Assembly (NCBI GenBank): GCA_963725065.1
Contig: CAVRXD010000040.1
Coordinates: 1-64,000, forward strand
Length of the DNA stretch: 64,000 nt
Source of the DNA: VAZQ01 sp963725065
Lineage (GTDB): Bacteria > Pseudomonadota > Alphaproteobacteria > Rhizobiales > Xanthobacteraceae
Reading direction: 5' to 3'
The notes under the pieces are model-generated. The model was given only the letters and a program-made list of their open reading frames with translations. It did no database searches and had not been told where the DNA came from. Position 1 is the stretch's first letter, and the number at the start of each line of letters is the position of its first letter. Both the position numbers and the translations under genes were made by a program. Shown one piece after another: positions 1-7,160 of this stretch.

Positions 1-47
1 GACGGACTGACCGGGGCGCCCGCGTCCGGCGCCTGCTGCATCTTCAT

Positions 48-505
48 CTAGCTTTCGGCGGCGCTCGCCATCGGCGCGGGGACGGGGTCGCTCGGCTGCG
101 GAGCCGGGCGTTCGCTGGTCATCAGCCGGAAGAACAGCGGCACGAACAGGATCGCGAGCAGGGTGGCCGCGAGCATGCCGCCGATCACGCCGGTCCCGAT
201 CGAATGTCGGCTCGCCGAGCCCGCGCCGGTGCTGATTGCAAGCGGCAACACACCGAGAATGAACGCGAGCGACGTCATGACGATGGGCCGGAAACGCAGG
301 CGCGCCGCATCCATCGCCGCATCGAAGACGCTGAGGCCTTCACGGTGACGCTGCGAGGCGAACTCCACGATGAGGATGGCGTTCTTGGCGGCGAGCCCGA
401 TCAGCGTGACCAGACCGATCTGGAAATAGACGGCGTTGTCTATGCCGGCCAGCCGGCGAGCAGAAATGCGCCGAGACCGGGGCCGCGCAGCAAGGGCAAT
501 GGATA
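48..505 (-). pseudogene. RND efflux transporter, C-terminal remnant
   Basis: The frame ending at 48 carries the last transmembrane part of an AcrB/MexF-type inner-membrane drug-proton antiporter. It reads NAVYFQIGLVTLIGLAAKNA, then ILIVEFA and a hydrophobic end followed by a Pro/Ala-rich tail. The family is about 1040 residues, so only roughly the last 150 remain. Homology in this frame starts near base 452; a little further upstream it continues in another frame (GAFLLAGWPA), which indicates a frameshift. Beyond that the coding signal is lost before the TetR gene. Full RND genes usually sit beside the TetR repressor that controls them, so this is probably the residue of a pump operon controlled by the divergent regulator at 598. 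It cannot make a working pump. Confidence 0.75.
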
Positions 506-542
506 GGTATTTAAACACCTTGACCCCAATGTAAATTTTGGA

Positions 543-560
543 CTGGACTGTCTAGTCCAG
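543..560. promoter_or_regulatory. Putative TetR operator between pump remnant and regulator
   Basis: A perfect inverted repeat, CTGGACT–GTCT–AGTCCAG, lies 38 bases upstream of the TetR start and between two divergent genes. TetR dimers bind such short palindromes and usually repress their own gene and the neighbour. The position and symmetry are seen directly; the assignment to this regulator is inferred. Confidence 0.5.
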
Positions 561-597
561 CTAAGGGCAGAATGCGTCAGCGTCAAGGCGAGGACGG

Positions 598-1230
598 ATG
601 AGCCCAGCTCAAGCGATAGCCCGCGATCAGGCCCCCAGGACACGGACATCGAAACGGGATCTGATCCTGAAGACCGCGCACGACCTGTTTCTGGTGCAGG
701 GGTTCGAGGGAACCAGCATCGATCAGATCGCTGAGGCCGCCGGGGTCTCGCGGCAGACCATCTACAACAACTTCGACAGCAAGGAGGCTTTGTTCAAAGC
801 GATCGCGGGCGCGCTCGCCGATCATGTCGTGGAGCCGTTGCTCAACGAAGATCTGCAGACCGGCGATGTCGAAAGCACGCTGACCGATCTGGCCGGGCGG
901 ACACTCGCGCTCATGGTGCTGCCGTCGACGCTTGCGCTGCATCGCCTCGTGGTCACCGAAGCACCGAAGTTCCCCGAGGTCGCGCGGCAGATTTACCAGA
1001 GCGGGGCATCGCGGGCAGCGCAGGCGCTCGCCACCTATCTCGCCAACCAGAGCGCCCGCGGCATTCTCGCCGTCACGGATCCGGAGCTCGCGGCGGAGCA
1101 TTTCTTCGGCATGCTTGCCGGCCATCGGCAGTATCGGGCGCTGCTCGGCGTGGCCGAACCCGGGCGTCCATCGGACGACACCCGGGCGGCCGAAACGGTG
1201 CGCGCGTTCCTGCGTGCTTACCGCGTGTGA
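598..1230 (+). CDS. TetR/AcrR family transcriptional regulator
   Basis: A 210-residue protein with the usual TetR length. The N-terminal helix-turn-helix (about residues 20–65) reads TAHDLFLVQGFEGTSIDQIA, then EAAGVSRQTIYNNFDSKEAL, the classic TetR recognition pattern. The C-terminal ligand-binding half is like those of AefR/AcrR regulators of efflux pumps. It is divergent from an RND pump remnant, with a palindromic candidate operator in between. The likely original role was a drug- or metabolite-responsive repressor of that pump. As the pump is reduced to a fragment, this may now be an orphan regulator. The start ATG at 598 keeps the HTH at the normal distance from the N terminus. Confidence 0.9.
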   Translation: MSPAQAIARDQAPRTRTSKRDLILKTAHDLFLVQGFEGTSIDQIAEAAGVSRQTIYNNFDSKEALFKAIAGALADHVVEPLLNEDLQTGDVESTLTDLAGRTLALMVLPSTLALHRLVVTEAPKFPEVARQIYQSGASRAAQALATYLANQSARGILAVTDPELAAEHFFGMLAGHRQYRALLGVAEPGRPSDDTRAAETVRAFLRAYRV

Positions 1231-1270
1231 CGACGCGTCAGCAGTCGCATTGCAGCGACGCCACGTCACG

Positions 1271-1434
1271 GTGCGTGATCCCGAAAAGTGGGCACCGGTT
1301 TTCGGAAAAGATCACGCACGAACAAGAAGCGTGATCCCGAAAAGTGGGCACCGGTTTTCGGAAAAGATCACGCACGAACAAGAAGCGTGATCCCGAAAAG
1401 TGGGCACCGGTTTTCGGAAAAGATCACGCACGAA
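1271..1434. repeat. Three tandem copies of a 56-bp palindromic REP-like unit
   Basis: Three virtually identical units start at 1273, 1329 and 1385 (period 56 bp). Each is an imperfect palindrome: GCGTGATC near the left end and GATCACGC at the right, with CCGAAAAGTGGGCACCGG and TTTTCGGAAAAG within. Palindromes of this general design are widespread between genes in Bradyrhizobiaceae. The array ends about 30 bases before the left end of the 6.5-kb duplication. Each copy could form a stem-loop in RNA after the TetR gene. Confidence 0.85.
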
Positions 1435-1480
1435 CGAAAAGCTGGAGCGGGATGATGACTCGACCAAAAATCATCCCGTT

Positions 1481-2818
1481 CTAGTCGCAGGCGATTTGTC
1501 CGTCACCGATTTTACAGCCGAACAGCTTCGCGCTGCTGGTGTCGCGAAAGGTGGCGGCCCAGCCCTTGCCGTTCCCCGCGGGCTCGAGCATCGCGAAGCC
1601 GAAGCGGTGGTCGGAACGGCCATACGCCACCCGGCGGCCCGCGATCGTCTCGCCGCTGAGATTGTTCTTGATCTTGCCGGCGAGCAGTGTGCCGCCGGTG
1701 CCGAGCACGAATTGCGGGCTGCGCTTGTCGGTGAAGCTCAGGACCTCCACCACATGGATATGGCCGGCCAGCGCGAGCGCGATGCCGTCGGGCAGCTTGC
1801 CGTTCCAGTTCGCCAACGCCTCCTGCAGGGTGGCGTTGACAGTGCGGCGCCGCGGACCGAATCCCCAGACCGGGCGGTGGGTGAGCAGCCACGTGCCTGA
1901 TTTGGGCTTCATCGACGCGAATTCCGCCGCATAGCGGGCCGGATCGCACGGACAGGCATCGGCGGCATTGCTCGAGTCGAGGACGATGAAAGACTGACCC
2001 GCGAGCGTGATGGTGAAATGCGGAACCAGTTCGACGCATGGCGGCGGCGTCTGTGCCGGCGACGTCTGAGCCGGGGTCGGATCGAGCAGCCGGAAATAGC
2101 CCGGGCCGGCGCGGCGGCAGATCTCGTGATTGCCGCGCACGACGATCCATGGGGCCGCGCGCAGGGCCGGCGCCGCGGGCGCGAAGAAATCCGCCTTCCA
2201 GGTCGGCCAATCGTCGCCATAGGGGCTGCGCGCGCAGCCGGCGTCGCCCGTCGGGCAGGCGCTCTCGCGATAGAGGTAGTCGCCGACATGGATGACGAGG
2301 TCGGGCTTGGCGTCGGCGACGCTCTGGGCCACCTGGGCGAATGGCCAGAGAGTCGGATTGTTGCAGTCCTGGAATTTGCCCCGCGCGTCATCATCGTCGG
2401 TGTCGCCCTCCTTCGCCGCCGTCTTCGCAGACTTGAGGCGGCAGCCGGTGTCGCCGAAAGCGGCGATCGACTTCAAGGCGGGCCTGGGAAGGGGGAGGGG
2501 CGAATTCTCCAGGCTGGCCGAGGTGGCGCCAGCCGGAATGGTTCGCTCGCAGACGAGGACCGGAAAGGTGGCGTCGGGCAGAGCGCGAACGCTCATGGGC
2601 TGCTGCGCGCCGTCGATGGTGATGTCAGGACAACTGCTCGCCTGCGCGAGCACGGCGCGTGCCACCGGACCCTGCGGACCGAGCACGACATAGGCGGCTT
2701 CGAGTTTCGGGGATTGCGCATCGGCCGAGCGCGGCGCCGACACCGCCGCCAGCGCGAGCGCCGCAGCCGCGAACGTGCATCCCCATCGGTCGGTTCGCGC
2801 AGGGACAACCGCGGCCAT
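1481..2818 (-). CDS. Secreted metallophosphoesterase, copy 1
   Basis: A calcineurin-like metallophosphoesterase of about 445 residues. Metal-site motifs occur in the usual order: GDTGCR, then HVGDYLYRE, then VVRGNHE, later LLTHRPVWG, and GHIHVVE near the end. The hydrophobic N terminus with an ADA-Q cleavage site indicates Sec export, so it probably acts in the periplasm on phosphate esters of unknown identity. I chose the ATG at 2818 because GGAG lies nine bases before it; an in-frame ATG at 2833 is the alternative. Paired cysteines in the region before the GNHE motif suggest disulfides. A nearly identical copy lies at 7997–9334. Confidence 0.85.
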   Translation of the reverse strand: MAAVVPARTDRWGCTFAAAALALAAVSAPRSADAQSPKLEAAYVVLGPQGPVARAVLAQASSCPDITIDGAQQPMSVRALPDATFPVLVCERTIPAGATSASLENSPLPLPRPALKSIAAFGDTGCRLKSAKTAAKEGDTDDDDARGKFQDCNNPTLWPFAQVAQSVADAKPDLVIHVGDYLYRESACPTGDAGCARSPYGDDWPTWKADFFAPAAPALRAAPWIVVRGNHEICRRAGPGYFRLLDPTPAQTSPAQTPPPCVELVPHFTITLAGQSFIVLDSSNAADACPCDPARYAAEFASMKPKSGTWLLTHRPVWGFGPRRRTVNATLQEALANWNGKLPDGIALALAGHIHVVEVLSFTDKRSPQFVLGTGGTLLAGKIKNNLSGETIAGRRVAYGRSDHRFGFAMLEPAGNGKGWAATFRDTSSAKLFGCKIGDGQIACD

Positions 2819-2882
2819 GCGATGTTTCTCCATTTCAAACCTGATCGGGATTCCGAACTTGACGATTGCCGGGAGACGCGCG

Positions 2883-2943
2883 GCGATCACCACGGTGTCG
2901 CGCAGCGATCACTTCGGTGTCGCAGCGATCACCGCCGTGTCGC
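2883..2943 (-). repeat. Three 19-bp direct repeats upstream of metallophosphoesterase copy 1
   Basis: Three imperfect copies of GCGATCACCACGGTGTCGC begin at 2883, 2905 and 2925 (spacing 22 and 20 bp). They lie 65–125 bases upstream of the chosen start, where an activator or repressor could bind. The second duplication unit has the same three repeats, but spaced 22 and 22 bp, because of a 2-bp indel. They could be operator sites or only a small tandem duplication. Confidence 0.5.
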
Positions 2944-3039
2944 GCGTCGATATCGTATCACGGGGTCGAGCCGCTGCCCATCAAACGCAAGCGGCCGCCC
3001 GAAAGGCGGCCGCCATTCACTCGCAAGTGTAATCGAACG

Positions 3040-3657
3040 TCAGCGCGAATAGAACTCGACCACCAGATGCGGCTCCATCTGCACGGGGTAGGGCACCTCG
3101 GTGATCTGCGGGATGCGGGTGACCTTCGCCGTCATCTTGGAGTGGTCGACCTCGATGTAATCAGGCACATCGCGTTCGCCGAGGCCGGTCGCTTCCAGGA
3201 CCAGCGCAAGTTGCTTCGATTTGTCCTTGACCTCGATGAGGTCGCCGACCTTGACGCGGTAGCTCGCGATGGTCACGCGCTGGCCATTCACCTTGACGTG
3301 GCCATGATTGACGAACTGGCGCGCGGCAAACACCGTGGGCACGAACTTCGACCGGTAGATCACGGCGTCGAGCCGGCGCTCGAGCAGGCCGATCATGTTG
3401 GCGCCGGAATCGCCTTTCATGCGGATGGCTTCCGCGTAGATGCCGCGGAATTGCCGCTCGGAGATGTTGCCGTAGTAGCCGCGCAATTTCTGCTTCGCGC
3501 GCAATTGCACGCCGTAGTCGGAGAGCTTGCCCTTGCGGCGTTGGCCGTGCTGGCCGGGACCGTATTCGCGGCGGTTGACGGGGCTCTTCGGGCGGCCCCA
3601 CACGTTCTGGCCCATACGGCGGTCGATCTTGTACTTCGCCTCGTGGCGCTTGGTCAT
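3040..3657 (-). CDS. rpsD: 30S ribosomal protein S4, copy 1
   Basis: The 205-residue protein begins MTKRHEAKYKIDRRMGQNVW and carries the alphaproteobacterial S4 features. An N-terminal basic region is followed by an S4 RNA-binding domain (about residues 94–155), including RRLDAVIYRS and FVNHGHVKVNGQ. S4 nucleates 30S assembly on the 5' domain of 16S rRNA and can act in translational autoregulation. The start is fixed by GAGGA five bases upstream. A second gene with an identical protein lies at 9558–10175; I found one synonymous difference between them (near 3510). Two complete rpsD genes 6.5 kb apart are unusual, since this gene is normally single-copy. Confidence 0.97.
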   Translation of the reverse strand: MTKRHEAKYKIDRRMGQNVWGRPKSPVNRREYGPGQHGQRRKGKLSDYGVQLRAKQKLRGYYGNISERQFRGIYAEAIRMKGDSGANMIGLLERRLDAVIYRSKFVPTVFAARQFVNHGHVKVNGQRVTIASYRVKVGDLIEVKDKSKQLALVLEATGLGERDVPDYIEVDHSKMTAKVTRIPQITEVPYPVQMEPHLVVEFYSR

Positions 3658-3802
3658 CGCGTCCTCATGTTGATTGCGTTCTTCGAGGATCGCGCCCTCC
3701 TCTGTCCCGGCTTTGCCGGAACCGACAGGTTTTGGCCGAAGCGTCGGGCAAAACCGCGGGTGCGAAACGCTGCGCGGGCCCGAAAGCCCGCGTCGCGCGC
3801 GG

Positions 3803-3831
3803 TTTTTAGGAGGAAAGCAGGGCCAAGTCAA
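3803..3831 (-). promoter_or_regulatory. Putative sigma70 promoter and GC-rich leader of rpsD copy 1
   Basis: On the minus strand TTGACT (3826–3831) and TAAAAA (3803–3808) are separated by 17 bases, close to the housekeeping promoter pattern. The leader to the start at 3657 is about 145 bases and contains a strong hairpin, GCGGGC–CCGAAA–GCCCGC, near 3773–3790. A structured leader would fit S4 autoregulation, but that link is inferred. Confidence 0.45.
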
Positions 3832-3889
3832 ACGCTTAAGTCAACGCTCAAGTCGAACGTCAGGGCCGGCCCGTTCAGGTCAAAGCGGC

Positions 3890-4210
3890 CTATACCGCCT
3901 CCTGATAGACGTCGATTTCGACCGACCCCGGAAAGAACGAGCGCCAGGTCCGCAGATAGGCCTGGACCTGTGGGTCGCTGGCGACGCGCTGGCGGTTGAG
4001 TTCGACGACCTCGTGGGTGTCGTACTCGATCTCTTGGACGAACCGGGCCGGGTCGTCCACGTTTTGCAACAGGCGCATCCGCCGCCCGCCGAACGCCTCG
4101 TAGAATGGCGCCGCCGATCGCATCATCGCCGCCAGTTGGCTGGAGTTCGCCGCCGGCAACGTGAACTTGAATTGCACGGTTCGTCGGACGGTCTGAGTTT
4201 CGTTTGCCAT
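3890..4210 (-). CDS. Small conserved protein of unknown function, copy 1
   Basis: A soluble 106-residue protein with no signal peptide or membrane segment. The middle has RMRLLQNVDDPARFVQEIEY and the end has WRSFFPGSVEIDVYQEAV. The compact alpha/beta composition resembles dimeric ferredoxin-like (ABM/EthD-type) stress-response folds, but no catalytic motif is evident, so I give no function. It lies between rpsD and murI on the same strand. The second copy at 10408–10728 is identical in sequence, as is the spacer towards rpsD. Confidence 0.7.
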   Translation of the reverse strand: MANETQTVRRTVQFKFTLPAANSSQLAAMMRSAAPFYEAFGGRRMRLLQNVDDPARFVQEIEYDTHEVVELNRQRVASDPQVQAYLRTWRSFFPGSVEIDVYQEAV

Positions 4211-4348
4211 TGCTTGCGCCCCCGTCGCAGGAATCCCATTGGGCCTCGGCCCGCATGCGATGCTAGAGCGCTTTCCTTTCCGTTGAAATCGGAAAACCGC
4301 TTCCGCCGCAGGCGCTGCCTATCCTTTTTCGCGCCGACGCCTGGCCTC

Positions 4349-5155
4349 TTAGCCGCCGATCCCGAAGCGGCTTAGCGCGGTCTCGAGCGAAGCCGAGGGC
4401 GGGCGGCCGGAGGTGAAGACAATTCGCGCCGGGGCAGGGGCCTCGACATCAGCCTCGACGCTGGCTTTGGGGCCGGTCAGATCGACGACCCGGCGCGCGA
4501 TCGCCGGCGCGGGATCGATGAAGGCGGCCGGCCAGGGGGCAAGCTGCGCCAGACGATCGAGCAGCAGCGGATAGTGCGTGCAGGCGAGGACGATCGTGTC
4601 CGTGCGCCGTCCGTCCGCATCGATGAAACAGGACGTGATCTCCTGCGCGATCAGGTGATCGTCGACCGGCGTACCGTGCAATTCCGCCTCTGCGAATGCC
4701 GCCAGCCGCGCCGAGCCGACAAGCGCCACGTCGGCGCCGTTGGCGAAGTCGCGGATCAGCGCACGGGTGTATTCGCGGCTGACGGTCGCCTCGGTGCCGA
4801 GCACCGTCACCCGCTTGGTGACCGACTGCGCGCAGGCCGGCTTGATCGCCGGGACCGTGCCGACGAACGGAACCGGGAAGCGCGCGCGCAGATGTGGCAG
4901 GACCAGCGTGGAGGCGGTGTTGCAGGCGATGACGATGAGGTCGGGACGATGGGTCTCGATCAACTCGCCCATGAGGGCAACCACGCGCGCCACGAGCTCG
5001 GCCTCGCCATGGCCGCCATAAGGAAAGAAGGCATCGTCGGCGACGTAGAGGTAGCGCGCATCGGGGCGCGCCTTGAGGACCTCGCGAAAGACGGTGAGGC
5101 CCCCGAGCCCGGAATCGAACACGAGAATGGTCGGTGCAGCGGCCACGGCGCACAT
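4349..5155 (-). CDS. murI: Glutamate racemase, copy 1
   Basis: MurI interconverts L- and D-glutamate without a cofactor and supplies D-Glu for peptidoglycan. Family signatures are FDSGLGGLTV near the N terminus, VIACNTAST with the first catalytic cysteine, and VLACTHYPLL with the second. The length of 268 residues is normal. The start is placed at MCAVAAAPTILVFDSG because the motif then sits at its usual distance; longer upstream frames lack family features. A copy with only scattered differences lies at 10867–11673. MurI is normally single-copy and essential unless a D-amino-acid aminotransferase replaces it. Confidence 0.95.
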   Translation of the reverse strand: MCAVAAAPTILVFDSGLGGLTVFREVLKARPDARYLYVADDAFFPYGGHGEAELVARVVALMGELIETHRPDLIVIACNTASTLVLPHLRARFPVPFVGTVPAIKPACAQSVTKRVTVLGTEATVSREYTRALIRDFANGADVALVGSARLAAFAEAELHGTPVDDHLIAQEITSCFIDADGRRTDTIVLACTHYPLLLDRLAQLAPWPAAFIDPAPAIARRVVDLTGPKASVEADVEAPAPARIVFTSGRPPSASLETALSRFGIGG

Positions 5156-5369
5156 TTGGTACGCAAAGAACGATCGCCCCGCAACGCCGGAAGGATGACC
5201 CGGTGTCCGCGATGCCCCGTCGTTCGATGGAGCGCTCGCGGGCGGCCGCACAACCGGTGAGTGCCTTGGCCGCCGCGGTCAGCTCGGGCCGGCCCATACC
5301 CATAGCGTTTGCGACGACCGGTGCCGTTGACGCTGCAAAAGCCGCTCACTAGGCTCGATCAGCCCGCAT

Positions 5370-6338
5370 ATGGAAGAGATGGAGAGCGCCGTGGCTGTCG
5401 TTCGACGCATCGTGTGCTCGTTGCTGATCCTGCTCGGCATTCTCGCGGCTCCGCCGGCGGCGACCGCGCAGGAGAAGATCCGGCTCGGCCTGCTGCCGTT
5501 CTCGGAGTCGTTGGGCGCCGTGATCGCCGAGCGGCAGGGGTTCTTCAAGGCCGAGGGGCTCGACGTCGAGGTCACGAAGTTCGAGAGCGGCGCCTTGGCC
5601 GTGCCCGTGCTGCAGTCGGGCCGTATCGACATCGCATTCAGCAACACGGTCTCCACGTTGCAGGCCATCGAGCAGGGGCTCGATGCGATCCTGCTTGCGC
5701 CTGGCGCCGTGGTGCGCAGCTCGCCGCCGGATACGACGACTGCCCTCATCGTGCGCAAAGGCGCGATCAGCACGCTGAAGGACCTCGAGGGCAAGCGCGT
5801 GGCGGTGAACGTGATCAACAGCTCCGCGTGGCTGCACGCGGTGGCCGCGCTCGAGAAGCACGGCGTCGACCGCACCAAGGTGCGGTTCACCGAAGTGCCG
5901 TTTCCGCAGATGAACGACCCGCTCTTGAACGGCCAGCTCGACGCCGTGGCCCAGGTCGAGCCGTTCCGCTCGGCGCTGATGGCGACCGGCAAAGCGGAGA
6001 TCGTGAGCTGGACCTATGTCGAGACCGCTCCCAACTCGGACATCACGCAGTACATCGCGCTGGCGCCCTGGGTCGAGAAGAACCGCGCGACGGCGGAGAA
6101 ATTCGCACGCGCGGTGATCAAGGGGGCGCAGTTCGCCAACGCGAACGAGGCCGCCACGCGCGACATCAACCAGCAGTTTACCGGCCTCAACCCCGCGCTG
6201 AAGGACACGGTGCTGCTGCCGCGGTTTGGGACGGCGGTGAATGTCGGCGAAACGACGCGCACGATGGAGCTGATGCGAAAGTATGGGCTGCTCAAGACGC
6301 CGATCGACATTTCGCGACGAGTGCTGATGGTTCCCTGA
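5370..6338 (+). CDS. ABC transporter substrate-binding protein (NMT1/SsuA type), copy 1
   Basis: A 322-residue periplasmic binding protein. The signal peptide ends near PPAATAQEK, and the mature part begins KIRLGLLPFSESLGAVIAE, typical of the nitrate/sulfonate/taurine/pyrimidine-precursor (NMT1/THI5-like) family. It would capture an unidentified small organic or sulfur/nitrogen compound and deliver it to the ATPase and permease downstream. It is divergent from murI. The ATPase gene starts 11 bases after its stop. Copy 2 lies at 11888–12856. The substrate cannot be read from the sequence. Confidence 0.85.
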   Translation: MEEMESAVAVVRRIVCSLLILLGILAAPPAATAQEKIRLGLLPFSESLGAVIAERQGFFKAEGLDVEVTKFESGALAVPVLQSGRIDIAFSNTVSTLQAIEQGLDAILLAPGAVVRSSPPDTTTALIVRKGAISTLKDLEGKRVAVNVINSSAWLHAVAALEKHGVDRTKVRFTEVPFPQMNDPLLNGQLDAVAQVEPFRSALMATGKAEIVSWTYVETAPNSDITQYIALAPWVEKNRATAEKFARAVIKGAQFANANEAATRDINQQFTGLNPALKDTVLLPRFGTAVNVGETTRTMELMRKYGLLKTPIDISRRVLMVP

Positions 6339-6349
6339 GCGCCTGGTCG

Positions 6350-7160
6350 ATGACGGACCCGTCCCGGTCGTTCCTGCGAATTCGCGGCCTGCGCAAGGCC
6401 TTCGCGGCACCGGGCGGTACGACCGATCGCGCTCAATGGCGTCGATCTCGACATCGAGCGCGGCAGTTTCGTGTCCATCGTCGGCCCTTCCGGATGCGGC
6501 AAGTCGACCCTGCTGCAGATCATGGCCGGCCTCGTCGGCCCGACCTCGGGCGCGGTGTTTCTCGAAGACCGCAAAGTGGAAGCGCCGCCGCCGACCGTCA
6601 TCTACGTCTTTCAGCAGTACACGCGGTCGCTCTTCCCCTGGAAGACGGTGGAGCGCAACGTCGCGTTCGGGTTGGAGAGCCGCGAGTCGCTGTCGCGCCA
6701 GGCGATTGCCGTGCGCACACGTGAGCTCATCGGCCTCGTGAAGCTCACAGGCTTCGAGCAGCACTATCCGTGGCAACTGTCGGGCGGCATGCAGCAGCGC
6801 GTGGCGATCGCCCGCGCGCTCGCGTGCCGTCCTGCCGTGCTGTTGATGGACGAGCCGTTCAGCGCGGTCGATGCGCTGACGCGCGTCGGTCTGCAGGAGC
6901 TGGTGCGCTCGCTGTGGCGGGAACTCGGTCTCACCGTCGTCTTCGTCACCCATGACGTCGATGAAGGGGTCTATCTCTCGACCCGGGTCGTGGCCCTGAC
7001 CCGCGCGCCGGGGACGGTGGCGGCCGACCTGCCGATCGTGCTTCCGCACCCGCGCAATCAGATCACCACCCGCGCGCTGCCGCAGTACCTCGACTACCGC
7101 GGTCGGCTGCTGGCGCAGCTCTTCGCCGACGAAGGGCTGGTCGCGACGGAGCCGGCATGA
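6350..7160 (+). pseudogene. ABC transporter ATPase, copy 1, frameshifted
   Basis: Compared with copy 2 (12868–13680), two bases are missing near 6423: GGTACGACCGATCG here against GGTACGACGACGATCG there. Translation from the ATG at 6350 leaves the ATPase frame after about 25 residues. The rest of the domain is intact in another frame: Walker A GPSGCGKST, signature LSGGMQQRV, Walker B VLLMDEPF and the H-loop VFVTHDVDE. Restart at an internal ATG (6471) would lack the first beta strands. The stop overlaps the permease start as ATGA. Probably inactive; a sequencing error would have the same look. Confidence 0.85.

Noticed and set aside
1271..1434. Possible CRISPR array
   Set aside because: The units are whole palindromes repeated with identical short gaps; there are no variable spacers of 25–40 bp and no cas genes.
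5349..7049. A 566-codon minus-strand frame opposite importer copy 1
   Set aside because: It mirrors the ABC genes, lacks a ribosome site and family motifs, and its Arg/His/Asp-rich composition is typical antisense.
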